Shown: positions 35,331 to 47,329 of the stretch, one piece after another
How the letters are laid out: each line of letters opens with the position of its first letter
How positions within the stretch are numbered: the first letter of the stretch is position 1
DNA from: Trichobilharzia regenti
Lineage: Eukaryota > Platyhelminthes > Trematoda > Strigeidida > Schistosomatidae
Assembly: GCA_944472135.2 (NCBI GenBank)
Contig: OX235262.1
Location: 91,176,903 to 91,240,902 of the forward strand
DNA: 64,000 nt
Direction: 5' to 3'
The notes under the pieces: model-generated
The model's database searches: none
Told to the model about the DNA's origin: nothing
Seen by the model: the letters and a program-made list of their open reading frames with translations, nothing else
Program-made: the position numbers and the translations under genes

Positions 35331-37084
35331 ATATTGTCGAGACGTCTGTACCAGGAATGTGCATGCCAAAAGGCGCTGATAATTTCGGTTTAGTCAGTCA
35401 GCAGAAAAGACGAAATTGACTTTATCATTAACAAACCCAGTTGTTATATATTTTTTTATTTCCTACCTGGTTAGTTATTCAGTAAGTTCCACTAATTAGG
35501 CTTAACTGAGCGGAGTCATATAAGGGAAACTGTACAAAATTCCAGTGGTTATATACAGTTCGACGGTATTCTGGTTTCCAGATTTTTACTGGTATGCATT
35601 TTCACCACCTTCATAAGAAATCTATCTCTGTCAGCATTCCCTTTTATTTAAAAAGATATATACTTGCAAGCGTCAAAATTGCATACAAAACAGATTTTGT
35701 TTTTTTCAAAATCAACTTACTTATCAAAAACTTATGATATAAAGAGCATGAAGTTGACAGATTACTTCCATTATTTTACCAAAATTAAATACTGTGCTAA
35801 TGATCGCCTGTTAGAGCACATGAATTTTTAATTCACTTGTAATTTGTAATTTACATATAAATTAAAATTAATAAAAATTTTTGCTGTTTTGGAAAACAGA
35901 AAATAAACATGTCTTCATAGTTTAGTAAAAAAGTTAACGAATGCGAAATGAGATTGATTCACTGTGGGATAATTTAACATCGATATAGGCTGATATGATG
36001 AACCAATCGGAATACAAGAAATTGTCTAGTCATTTATGTTCTTTATTTTCACTATTTTGCTTGTTTGTTATTCAACCTGGGATATGTTGCTAACGGTTTA
36101 TGGTGAAATTCGATAAATCTGTCTTAAATGTTGCAGTAATGATAGTCTTATGAGTTTCTAATATACAAAATTAGTTTAACGATAGAATTTTAAGTCGGTC
36201 TTCAGTAGAATTTTCTGAGCTTACTTACATATTTATTTAGGATACTGATTTTCTTCTTCCTGTCTGTATTTCTCCAAAACATTTCTAGGATTTATGTGAA
36301 AAGAGTAAAGTCGTATAAAATTTAAAATATACATAGTAATATATCATATCTCGGTGGATAAAAAGACAGTTCAGTAAGCATTACAATCTTTGATTTCCTG
36401 ATTGCTATTTACTGTAGTCAACGGATCAGTTTGTGTAATCGGAAAACCTTTGGTCTCCTAAAGAAAATGTAGTGCAATTCCATCCCAAGCTATGAAGTAT
36501 GCAAAGAAAGAATTTATTTGGTAACAAACACCGTCTTCCACTTAATTCAAGGTATGCTGGATGAGTTGTGCCATCGAATTTCATTAAATGACAACGCTTT
36601 TCTCCCGACATTTCACTCTACTTGATTTATTATGGTGGATAAACGATAGATCCAATTTGTCACATGAAATCTGACTGCTTTTTAGCCAACTACTTCACGT
36701 TTCAAGTATGTGTCATTTTTTCTAAGCTTATTTCTTGCCAAGAAATTAACAAAAATGCCGTTAACGCATCAATTTGAATAAATGAAACGATTTTAAAAGT
36801 TACTCAGAGTAAGGCGAAATTTAACAAAGCGACATACCATACGTTCGTAAAGACTGAATCACGCGTTTTAACTACACACATAACTTCTCTGAATATCATT
36901 CTCAGCAATCATTGTTTCGAATGATAACGACTACTGTATAGACAATGAGACTGAAAGTTTTTTTTATATTACTGACCCCTAATGTGAAATTTTTCGTCAG
37001 TTTTAAAACTATTTCTCCCGCTATGTTTAAGGTTCTCTGTTCAGTGACCCCATATCTGATGGGCAGCGATAACTGTCAGTGAAA
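35331..37084. other. AT-rich spacer
   Basis: No recognised repeat. An open frame of 61 codons on the minus strand (36,426-36,611) has protein-like composition but no recognised motif. Confidence 0.4.
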
Positions 37085-37695
37085 AAAAAATTTAAACGAG
37101 GTTACTTCTTTCACGTATGCGGGTAACATCATTTCAAATACCGACTGTAAACATGAAGATGTTAGGGCAGGATCCAAAAAGTAAGACAGACATTCATCAT
37201 TCTAAAATGCATTTGGAAATCTTCAACAATCAAAATCTAGAACATGATCCAGATTTTTAACACTGATCTGAATTCACATGTTCTACTACGATCAGAGACT
37301 TGGTGCGTCCTGAAGAGCATTTCTAACAGGCAACAACAGACTCTTTTTGGCGTCTGTTCTAGCTCACTACTAGAGATCAGATGGTGAGCGACAGGGAATG
37401 CTGCCAACGAACCAACCAGGAACCTACTGCCGAACACGTATGTAGGAGAAAATGGAGATGGATAAGACTAAGGCTGAAGAGAGCAGTGATCAACATTGCA
37501 TGTCGGGCCCTCAAGTAGAACCGGAATGAGGAACGGCACGTTGTGATTGGATCCAAGGCTGACTTGGAGGATATGAATCCTTGTGGATAATCATGGAGGT
37601 AACTAAGGGAGATTGTGTAAAATAAGATAAAGTATGGATATGCTAATGAAGATCTATGTTCTACACGGGATCCAAGGGCAGTAATAATAATAAAT
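37085..37695 (+). mobile_element. RTE-type retrotransposon, 3' end, heavily decayed
   Basis: Pieces in several frames: EVTSFTYAGNIIS, then QIFNTDLNSHVLL, RSETWCVLKSISNRQQQTL, LEIRW, the CRRKWRWIR box, and an ALK/EPE relative of ALEWNP. Ends with TCTATGTTCTACACGGGATC and an AATAATAATAA tail. RT core absent. Confidence 0.8.
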
Positions 37696-38439
37696 GTCTA
37701 AATGTTAATATTGTTGGCTCATATGCACAGATAAGAAAATGTAATAATGGTGTAAATTGTAGTTAACCTTCATCTCAATGAACACATGTTTAAAATATTT
37801 CAGTAGACCTTACATATAAACATCTAGGATAATAATGTTGTTACAGTGTAATGTAATTTGTGCACTAAGATGACTGAAGTATCAATTTACAACTTTACAG
37901 TACAGACATATCGAAAGCCAATTTTTTATATTTTCAGTTATACACAAAAACAGTAGAACCATAGCAGACTAGAACTGTTATAAAATGCTCCATAGAAGAA
38001 CACACATGACAAAATTAACAATATAACTGTAACGATTACGATTTCGTTGTTTATTTCCCGTCGCAAACAAGTCGTCTGAAATACTGCCACTGATTCTCTC
38101 AGATGTGACTTTCCAGTGTGATGAAAACTAGGAAAATAATATATAAGGTCCCATACCACCATTTAAATCATTATAACCAATTAGTGAATAGCGAGGAATA
38201 AGTTAATTCACAAACCACTGGCTGATAGATTATTGTACATGACGTCAGTATTGAGAACTTAGTCTGATGTGCTGTCAGAGGTCTTTTTAAATTCCTGGGC
38301 TAACTACATATCCATCCACCATTGTACTTAATCTAACATGAATTTCTTATTATTTTAATCATCTAATAATATGAAATCTCTCAAACTTTTAATGAGACTT
38401 TAGCAAAATGCTCTATAGTCGGGGGAGAAAGTGACGGGA
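37696..38439. other. AT-rich spacer
   Basis: No recognised content. Confidence 0.45.
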
Positions 38440-38560
38440 AAATATCGTAGAGAATTGAATTTTCTTTGTATGGAACAATTCTACGTCACATGATATTCTG
38501 CATATTACTATTTTACTTGTAAATCCTGTGCGAGGAAAAACTATTTTCCAACTAAATATC
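38440..38560 (+). repeat. 310-bp unclassified repeat, degenerate 3' part
   Basis: ACATGATATTCTGCATATTA and CTTGTAAATCCTGTGCGAGG align loosely with 13,990-14,060. Short and diverged. Confidence 0.45.
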
Positions 38561-39048
38561 ATTTGCCTAAGATATTCTCCATCAAATCAATTCACAATCC
38601 AATTCACGTTTCCTTATTGAATGATAGGGGTAGAAACATAAGATTAAATCACGGCATATTTGATCACATGAGGATATAAAAAAACAGAAAAGAACAATTA
38701 GGTGCATGAACACTGTAAAATTCTCTAATGTAATGAAAGTAGAAATATATCAGCTAATAAATATTCCTACAGTTTGTAGTACCTGATATTATGTCAAGAA
38801 GTGAGCGATCACTTCATCTACCTACAACAAAATACGTAAGAACAGATGAATAAAATCTGGGTAAGTAATTTTCTAATGAAAATATTAGACACTGTTTCCG
38901 TATTAATGCATAATAGAGTGAGTGTTCCTTTCTGAATAATTGGCGCTTTAAATTTATTTTCTAAACATTGAAACTCATTCAAATGAACTGTCGTCAAGAT
39001 TTGACAGAATAGTTCTAAAATATTTGGGCGCCGAGTGAGAAGTAGACA

Positions 39049-39948
39049 TTTGTAAAAAATTATATTTGTAAAATCTCAGCGATATTGAAATGAGTAATTC
39101 CAACGTTTCGTTCGGCAATCTGGTCCGAACTTCTTCAAGGAAATTAGTCGAAATTAACATAACAGAGGTTTATATGTAAAAGGAACATCTCTTATTTTTA
39201 AAAACTTTGTCCAATCATGAGTCATAAAACAAATATTAACAAGTATAATAAACAAAATTGTATGAGCAGTGATCGAAATTTGACTCTCCGTTGTCTGCAA
39301 CAGAATGTGTATCCTAAATCCGTAGCTGTTCAGTCACCTGACAACTCCAGTAGGTCGAATAAAGAAGCTCAATCTTCAGAAAGAAGACAAAGCAATAAGT
39401 GCTTCAACTAAACTATAATCCTAAACACCATAATTTTGAAGATACATCTAATCATAAAATTCTAGATACTAACAGTTTGAACAGACATCAAGGCGTGATT
39501 TAAGCTGACTCATAGAAGATCCTGATTAATAAATAAGAATGGATAGGTATCACAAATTGTTAATACTTGGTCAAAGTTTCCCGACTGTCTGTATCTACTT
39601 ATGGAAACTTTAAAAAATTGTTTTACAAGTGTTTACCCCCCCTCCACACACACATACACACTGTGTTTAAAGTGTTTAACAAAGGTAGATCAATATTTGT
39701 AAGTCCAAGGTCAAAGTTTGATCAGAGCTCATACAATTTTGTTATTATACTTGTTAGTATTTGTTTTATGACTCATGGTTGAACAAAGTTTTTAAAAATA
39801 AGAGATGTTCCCTTTATATTAAAACCTCTGTTATGTTAATTTCGACTAATTTCCCTGAAGAAGTTTGGACCAGATTGACGAACGAAACGTTGGAATTACT
39901 CATTTCAATCTCGCTGAGATTTACAAATATAATTTTTTACAAAATTTA
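39049..39948. mobile_element. 900-bp element with about 240-bp inverted termini
   Basis: The left arm (39,049-39,290) and right arm (39,695-39,948) are inverted copies with few differences, including the ATAAGAGATGTTCC and TTTCGACTAATTTCC segments. The centre (39,290-39,695) has no recognised protein. Each arm carries a CTGAAGA (TTGAAGA on the left), a hairpin and GAAAC, the same layout as in the lineage-B PLE termini, so this is probably a PLE-type terminal structure or a derivative. Confidence 0.75.
39855..39887 (+). other. Hammerhead-like hairpin block, right arm
   Basis: CTGAAGA 39,855-39,861, one A, stem GTTTG 39,863-39,867 with CGAAC 39,879-39,883 (one G-U pair), then GAAA 39,884-39,887. 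The left-arm version (about 39,095-39,131, minus) has a better 6-bp stem GTTCGG/CCGAAC but TTGAAGA as core. No stem III or NUH site seen. Confidence 0.45.
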
Positions 39949-40346
39949 AACTTATTCTTTATTTCATTGTTTATCGTTTGAAATTATTGTTCAGGGTTTA
40001 AAATACGTTCCATCCGCTTAAAAGCTAATTTTGTTTGGAAATGATATGTTTTCATAGACACAGTTAAAAATTGACAATTACTAAAGCAATTACTGTTTTG
40101 TTCTTCTCTGGTATATCACATAGTATGTAGATGAAACTCATGACATAAATTGTCTCACCGACGACTCTTGGCATACGATAGGTATCATCTATTCTTATTG
40201 TGTCAGTGTGTCAGAACTATTTGCCTCATATTCTCACCAGTCACTGTTATTACTTAAAGTTTAACTGTGGTCCTGTGTATTATATAATTCATTGCGTAAT
40301 TTTGATGTTAACATTAATTAACATGTCTGAACTAATTCATCATGGC

Positions 40347-40396
<50 letters not shown>

Positions 40397-41034
40397 CGGA
40401 CAGACCATTATATATGCTTCTATCTTCTCATACACATATTACTCTGCCCCACGGTAGTTTTGTTGTTTGGCTAAAGGTAAAACTATTTATTAATTCATTT
40501 CAAAAAAACTTCATCCGGTGAGTGTAATATCCATTTATTCATAATATTACTATATTAGTATTGAAATCCATTTTACTAATCATTTTATACTGATTATGTT
40601 TTATTTTTTGTGATTTCCTAATTTTATAGCATAATATGGAAGTTATAGAGGGAAATAGATCACTCAAATTTATTATGCAATCAACCAATGTATACTTATC
40701 TGGAACATTAGTATGTAAGTATACATTTTGCATGTTTTTGCTAAGGTATTCAAGGGACATATTAGTGTATGAATAAAGGTAAAAATAGATTCTTTTTAAA
40801 TGGTATAGTTCAGTTTTTAGTAAAATGGTTGTTACTTGAGTCTATTTTGGTTATTCTGCTGGCTCGCAGGACTTTATTCACATTCTTGGCTTCATTGGTT
40901 AGCTTTGGTAAATCACAGAGCTACTAAAATTTCAATCCATCCTTATTCATCAACTCTTTGGCATTTCTTATCGCATTAATCATGCACTTATATTCGCCCT
41001 TATTTTGAATCAACTTTCAACAAAACGCTGTTCA
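39949..41034. other. AT-rich spacer with TA microsatellite
   Basis: Long TA run at 40,347-40,395; otherwise nothing recognised. Confidence 0.5.
40347..40395. repeat. TA microsatellite
   Basis: About 49 nt of TA with a single ACA interruption. Confidence 0.9.
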
Positions 41035-41250
41035 GTTCTTAAAGGAGGTGAAGGAAAGAAATCGTAGAGTATTAGTTCTGTCTTTGTATGCAACAAAACT
41101 ACCTCACAAAATATACTTCAGATTGTTACTTCGCATGTAGATCCTGTACGATGAGCAAATATTTTAAGACTAAGCAGGCTAAAAATTTCTTTATTGTATG
41201 TTGACATATTGCCTGAAATAAGGCTTGGTTGTTATTATTATTCTTATTAT
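41035..41250 (+). repeat. 310-bp unclassified repeat, degenerate copy
   Basis: Shares ATACTTCAGATTGTTACTTC, CTGTACGATGAG and ATTGCCTGAAATAAGGCTTG with the 13.8/44.7-kb copies, and ends in ATT repeats. Confidence 0.55.
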
Positions 41251-41756
41251 ATACTCATGAACTCTGAAAGAGTAATGACAATTACAAATACTAACAATGA
41301 TTTGGATTTCCATAGAAACTTCTTCTATCAGCAGTCTGTCTTGTGATAAGAAAGGAATAGCTAATGTGGTTTAAGCAGACTGCTTCAACAAACTAGTCAC
41401 ATTTTTTGTTTATATGACTTCAGAATAATGTAAGTCATTGTAAGTCAAAGTATAATAATCTACTGCATACGCTTTTGATGTTATAATATTTCATAAGGTA
41501 TATCAATTGACCTGAATTGTAATTTTTATTGCTCAAATTTTGAAGTGAAATATAGCTTGTTTATTCAAAACCATGCTCAATCCACATTGACTATACACTT
41601 AAGAGCGCCAGTGAAATTATAAACTCTGTTGACTGATAGAAAAAATTATATATGTACATGACCGATGAAAGGAATTCCCCCCAAAATCCAATAATTCCTC
41701 AGAATAAATATTATGGTGCTAAACAAGAGGAATTTCTAAATAAAAACATAGTATAC
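41251..41756. other. AT-rich spacer
   Basis: No recognised content. Confidence 0.45.
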
Positions 41757-41975
41757 CGGATTTCATCATGAGCTGACATTAGTTAGAGAACCACTGGAAG
41801 ACCTGAGAGTACTGGACAGCTGTTGCGTCCTAGTTAGGGACTCTTCAGCAGTACGCACCCAGTGGGATTCGAACAGCTGTCCAGTATTTCCAGGTTTTCC
41901 GATGGTTCTCTAACTAATGCCAGGTCATGATTAGATCCTCTAAACCAATCAAATCCCTACAAACCAACACTTGTA
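41757..41975. mobile_element. Family-2 ribozyme SINE, inverted and direct halves fused
   Basis: 41,757-41,875 is a minus-strand copy from the distal block through the hammerhead to the B box. At about 41,873 it switches to a plus-strand copy starting within the ribozyme (CAGCTGTCCAGTATTTCC) and ending CCCTACAAACCAACACTTG. The minus half has a hammerhead at 41,809-41,854. Confidence 0.8.
41809..41854 (-). ncRNA. Family-2 hammerhead, single core lesion
   Basis: Stem I CAGTAC/GTACTG, core CUGAAGA, stem II GTCC/GGAC, 2-bp stem III with AGCU loop and GUC site are all kept. The only core change I see is GCA for the invariant GAA (A13 to C), which should abolish or strongly reduce cleavage. Confidence 0.8.
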
Positions 41976-41990
41976 AAACATTGTATCTTG

Positions 41991-42216
41991 CGTCGGTGGC
42001 ACAGCGGTTTGGACGTTCCGTGACCATACACCTGGTCTGAGGTTCCATCTTTGGCCGACGCACTCCTTTACCTCACTAAGCCAGAAATATAGCTGGTGAA
42101 GAAGAAAGGTTGGGCATGAGGCTAGCAACCCCATCCTGTAAAAAAACACTGCTACAGAAACTCCAAGCCTCTATGGTTGAAGCCTTATGTTCCACTGGGA
42201 ACGTGAAGGAAAAAGT
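41991..42216 (+). mobile_element. Family-3a tRNA-like SINE, full length
   Basis: Head GCGTCGGTGGCACAGCGGTT with complementary CCGACGC end, body with CTCCTTTACCTCACTAAGCC and GGCTAGCAACCCCATCCTGT, tail GAAGCCTTATGTTCCACT, GGGAACGTGAAGGAAAAAG. No clear target-site duplication. Confidence 0.87.
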
Positions 42217-42539
42217 ATAATAAAATATATATATATATCTTGAATACACGGATATAATTATTTTCATTGAGAAACTTGACATCTTTGTTTGATTTTTATC
42301 AGCTTTTTATGCGATTGAGGTGGTAAATAAACCACGAAAAAATACATATGAATAATTTCATGCAATTAGTTCGCATTCTAAGTTTCTCTAAAGCAAGAAT
42401 AACAAATATTGTCGGATGAATTGGATGCGATATAACTTCGTGGGCTGTAAATCTTTCACAAATACAGTAAGCTGAAAATTGCACTTTATATTCCCCGTTT
42501 TATTGTCCTGGTAATATGGTGTATCTGTAATTAACGGTT
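42217..42539. other. AT-rich spacer
   Basis: No recognised content. Confidence 0.45.
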
Positions 42540-43565
42540 TATTCGGAAACTATTTCAATATTATGGAGTGCCTCAAAGCTTTATCAGCCTCATTCAACAG
42601 CTATGCGACAATGCAACATGTCAAGTGGTCTACAATTAAAAACTCAGCAAAGCCTCCGAGGCGAAGTAAACAATAAGGCAAGGTTGTCTACTACCATCGA
42701 TGATGTTCCTTATATGGTGGACTGGATTTTGCGGAAGAATGCAAGTTGGGAGCAAGAAAACAGGAATATATTGTACTGATAATAAGACTCTGGGATTTCA
42801 TGGATGATTTACGTCTAATTTCATGGAAACTCGAAGACTAACAGGCGAAAACGAACAGGTTGTCAAAAAGGGCTGGCGGCAAGAGAGGACCTTAAATGAA
42901 CGTAAAGAAAACTGAGTGGACTAAGGTGAATAACCAACAATAACAAGAACCAATCACTAACAAGAGGAGAGATTAAAAGATCACTTCATTTACTTGTTTA
43001 GGAAGCATCATTTCAACTGCAGGCGGCAGTCAACGCAATAATCGAAAAGGCAACACAGACCTTCATCATTTTGAAATGAGTTTGAAAATTTACCACATTA
43101 AGCATAAAGATTAAAATTTGGATTTTTAACACCAATGTTAAGTGGGTTTAACGCAAATAAAAAACTTGATACATCGCGAAAACATTTCTAAGAGGCCAAG
43201 GCATACTTTCGTCAATAGCTACCTTTGCTGCATGCTGAAGCCTAGATGATCAGAAAGAAACCATGAGAACCAACCGTCCAAGAATCAATAGCTCAACAAA
43301 TATGCCGAGGAAATTGGAGATGGATCGAATACATTCTGAGAAGATCATCAAGTGAAATTTCATGCCATACTGTCAAGTGGAACCCGAAGGTGAAACATCG
43401 AGTTAGGTGTCCGAGTTTGACATGCTAGAGATTGCTTGGAGAGTGGATATGAGAGTATGGGAAGTAGTGGAGCCAGATGAAGAAGAATTTAGAGGGCGGG
43501 GTGAATTAGATACATTCTGTTGAGGCCCTACGTTTCACTGGTGATTCAACCGAACAACAGTGATA
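42540..43565 (+). mobile_element. RTE-type retrotransposon, RT to 3' end, decayed
   Basis: GVPQSFISLIQQLCDNATCQ matches the RTE segment before the palm, followed by a broken RQGCLL..MMFL and VDW-like piece. Later, degraded FIYLFRKHHFN, INSYL-like, EIGDGSNTF (from RRKWRWIGH), and WNPK near 43,378-43,392. 3' end near GAGGCCCTACGTTTCACT at about 43,523. Many stops in every frame. Confidence 0.8.
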
Positions 43566-44659
43566 AACAGCTTTCATCTTTCTGACACTTTTCATTATCC
43601 ATTATGCTTATTATGTAGTACTGTTGTTTTTGGTCAACAATTAACATGCGAACATGTTAGCAGACGCCGAACACTTTGCTCCAACATGATCCACCAATGG
43701 AAAGGGAAGAATTCACCTGGAAACAAGCTTTTATTTCTTAGTTTATCCTTCACTGTTTTATCATTATTTCATTCAATGACTAACCATTTCTTTCAAATCC
43801 TAACTGCCCTATCTACTAACTTCATTCGTGGCCACGTAATATCAATATTGTGCTGTTTTGTTTTATTATCTAAACAATCCTTTGTACCTTTTGTCTGTAA
43901 TGAGTACTCACATGATGAGCTTCATAAATTTCCTTCTCATATTCATTGTGAAGTAAATGCAGATGTGTTGACTGTACCACTGTACCTTCTCATTTGCCTT
44001 CGACAGTGGCACCTTAATTTATGAAATTGCAAACAGATTTTCATAAAGGGCTTAGAACACATCATATCAAATCGGATTCATTTCATTTCCTATTGTATAT
44101 TGTTACTATTTTCTGGAAACACATGAATAAAACACTGTTTTATTACATGTTTTATGGCGGTAAAATAACAGTTCCAAAATTTCATCTAGTATGGGAAATA
44201 ACAGATGTATTTCTACTTAAAATAAATGCCAGAAAACTCCTGAGCTGTAGATACTGATGTGCGTACACGTAATTCCCATAAGATCTTCATATTTTTCACT
44301 GCACCTAAACGCTATGACTTCCACAACGCCAAACCAAAAGATATGTGTAAAGTTTATCCAGACGTCATAATAGTAGGAACGCTTGATCCAAACAGACCCT
44401 ATTATAAAGGACCACATGTAATCTACCAACACTTCTGTCATGACAAAACAAACATTCGATTACATAGTGTGAGTCAGTTACAAAAAAAATGAAAAATTGG
44501 ATCAAGTCAAGTCAACACCAACAGTGACTCAGAACAATTCCTCATTCGACTACTTTTTTGTTTATTTTGATTATCATTATTGAATATAATCCTCCTTGGA
44601 GATTTTACAAATTTTCTGAAGAATGGGAGTTCAAAAAATTGGCATACATTTGTATTGTA
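43566..44659. other. Unrecognised stretch with two longer open frames
   Basis: Open frames at 43,560-44,024 and 44,259-44,492 have no recognised motif, no ATG at the frame start and no splice context I trust. Composition is slightly less AT-rich at 44,260-44,500. Confidence 0.35.
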
Positions 44660-44975
44660 TGGCGGCCTGCTTAAATCATTGGACTACCGAAATTACTTTC
44701 CTCCAAAGTGCTTAACTTCATCTGGATTTATCATTGTTTTAATCGTCCAGTTATATCAAATGACCTACACACAAACTTGCGCGATGAGTTAACTTGCTCC
44801 CAAGTAAACACTGTACAATTCTTCAACGAAATGAAGATATACTTCAGATTATCACTTTACATGTGAATCGTGTGTGAAGAAAAAAGTACTTTGGAACTGA
44901 ATACGCTGAAAATTTTTGTACCGTATATTCGCCTACTGTCTTAAATCAAGTTTTACCATTATTATTATTATTATT
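44660..44975 (+). repeat. 310-bp unclassified repeat, copy 2
   Basis: Near-identical to 13,826-14,118, for example ATCGTCCAGTTATATCAAAT and GCGCGATGAGTTAACTTGCT, and again ends in ATT repeats after TTTTACC. Confidence 0.8.
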
Positions 44976-46044
44976 TCACAGTGGTTTTCGATTCATTTAG
45001 TTAGGCTTATATTAAGAAATATTTGAATGAACATTATGCTTTTAAGGGTTTGTTGATTTAGCAATTTAATGTCATCTATCCACTCCATATTCATGAGTGT
45101 CTTTAATTAGATTTTAATTATTTATAAATCCTGAAAGGTTTGTAAATAATTTCATAATATTATCATATATACCAACCAGTTTATAAAAGAGATTAGGAAA
45201 ATAAATACTTTCTTTATGAAGCAACCACTTTTTAAATATCTTTGCTTCATAGGATAAAAACACATCAGGATTATCATATATAATTTCATAACTGTCTCTC
45301 GAGTACAAATTACTCATCTAGTTATCCTTTAGAATAGAATCCTGAGCTAACAAAACAAAAATAAGAAATTTACGTATAAAAGGAAAGCTTTCAGGAAAAC
45401 AAGAGTATAAAATGTTTATCAAAATATGTATAAATCCATTATGATATGTTTTCTGATTCAGCATTCCCTGTTCAATCCCCATCTATTCATCGCTGAAATA
45501 TATCATACCAAATGACTGTTTTTTGTGCACTATAAATTGGATGACACTTTTTAAAAATAAAAGTCATCCGAAATTTTAAGTATATACAATTTCATCCTGC
45601 CTTTTAAACTTGTTTCATCATTTATAGAAAAAAACGAGGAATTTTCTGTCATAAGACACGTTCTGTTTTATGTGAATGTAGAATATTTTAGTCTTTAGAA
45701 AAATAATAAATTTATCTAATTACTGTTTTAATTGATTCGATGAAATGTTGATTTAAAAACATACTGAACATTTGGAATAAACCGCTGATTGACAGTTAGA
45801 TTTTTGCGTATATTTTTATATAAATGTCGACATCCGAATTAGGCCATTCTAGTATACATGGCATTGTGAAGCTCCGATTTTCGATTACATCACTTGACGT
45901 AGAAAGTAAATAAAAAATGTATTCTAAGGCCACAGTCGTACAGATCACATACTTTGTACCAGGGAGATCACTGCCAACAGAGAATCCCAGTCATTCAAGC
46001 CCCTTCAAGAAATAACAACACAAAAATTCATAGACACAAGAGTA
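44976..46044. other. AT-rich spacer
   Basis: No recognised content. Confidence 0.45.
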
Positions 46045-46168
46045 GAATTTGCGCACTACGGTAGAATATAATTCCATCATAGATCAATTTTATTTTGATA
46101 AAGTCTCAAAGTGTTATACAGTAATATTTACTGATGATGTTCCAAGCACAAATTATTGCTGATAATCA
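46045..46168 (+). repeat. Repeat shared with 57,972-58,110
   Basis: TTTATTTTGATAAA, then ATTTACTGATGATGTT and GAGCACAAATTATTGCT-like segments recur in the same order and orientation near 58 kb. Possibly a PLE terminus. Confidence 0.6.
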
Positions 46169-46255
46169 TATCATTAAGATCAGGATTTTGAGCTCTAACG
46201 TAAAGTCAGTGCTACTATATGTATTAGAGGCTTGGCGAATCACGAAATACCTAGG
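46169..46255 (+). mobile_element. RTE retrotransposon, short fragment
   Basis: KIRILSSNVKSVLLYVLEAW is the IRIFNTNVKSVLLYGSETW block of RTE proteins. Only about 85 nt remain. Confidence 0.7.
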
Positions 46256-47329
46256 TATTATATATTATATATATATAGGTATTATCCCAAATAAATTGAT
46301 GTCCATAATTATATACATGCATTAATATGAAAGACATATAATCTGTGCAGACGTTGTTTAGAAGAGTCCAAACGGAGTGTAGCACTCCTGTGTTGAAGAG
46401 AATGAAGAAAAAATATTTATTTACCTCGTTAAAAAAGAACGGATATCCTCACAATTTCTTCATAAAGTGTTTAAGCCCGAGTCACAGCACTTACAAGAAA
46501 CCATTATCAATGACTACAAGAATATTAAGAATAGGATATTAAGACCGCTTGAAATAGATACAGCATACAAGCCAGCCAGCACAATCACTTCATTCGATAT
46601 TGTGCAAACCAAATTATCTAACAGGAAAAGAATATAAAATTAATACAATTCACAAAATAAATTGCATAAAATGAGCGGCAAACACTTGATCGGTCAAAGT
46701 GGGCGTCCACTTTTTTCGAAGCGGAGCCTAGGAAAACAAATTAGCTGTAAACAGACATGGCATATAATATTCTTCCGTATCATTGCATGTAGGTAATTAT
46801 AGACACCAATTTGTTTGGGATAATGAAGAAATTTTAAATAGAGGAAACATCAAAAATACCTCCAGGGAATTTCCACAAGCCTGGTACTCCAGTGAATCAG
46901 CGATAAACAAACCTATTAATATAGACCAAACTGACCAGCTAATCAAATGTAAATCACATGACAAGAAATTTTGAATTTCAAGTGAATAAAAATATGATCA
47001 ATACAGATACAAATCGATTACCAATCACGAAGATGATTGCCAGGAAACACAATTATTCAGATTGAAAAGAACAAGAAGTTCAGCAAAGATATCTTTCTGG
47101 CGATTTCATTCTCAAAAGCTGTACAATCGCATTTATATAGATTAGTTTACATGGATACAATTATTATTTGCTTAATTTCATATAGTAACGAAGGTGATAA
47201 TAATTTTCAACTTGATATGAAAGTTTGAAGGTACGAATGTAGATTACAAGAGGCATAGAAACAAAAAATTACTCAGGATTAAAATATAATTGTAAAATGG
47301 TTATTCTAAACGGATTACAAGTGTGATCA

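Noticed and set aside
36426..36611. Minus-strand frame with MSGEKRCHLMKFDGTTHPAY
   Set aside because: Protein-like composition but only 61 codons, unrecognised, no flanking exon. Not enough to call a gene.
39636..39664. CACACA-rich run as a regulatory repeat
   Set aside because: Short, simple-sequence stretch inside the inverted-repeat element; nothing to distinguish it from low-complexity DNA.
43560..44024. 154-codon open frame
   Set aside because: Starts at GTG, overlaps the RTE 3' end, has no recognised domain and is hydrophobic, as expected from T-rich DNA. No splice context that I trust.
46120..46165. CTGATGATGTT as hammerhead core at 46.1 and 58.05 kb
   Set aside because: No stem II hairpin closing on GAAA is present in either copy.
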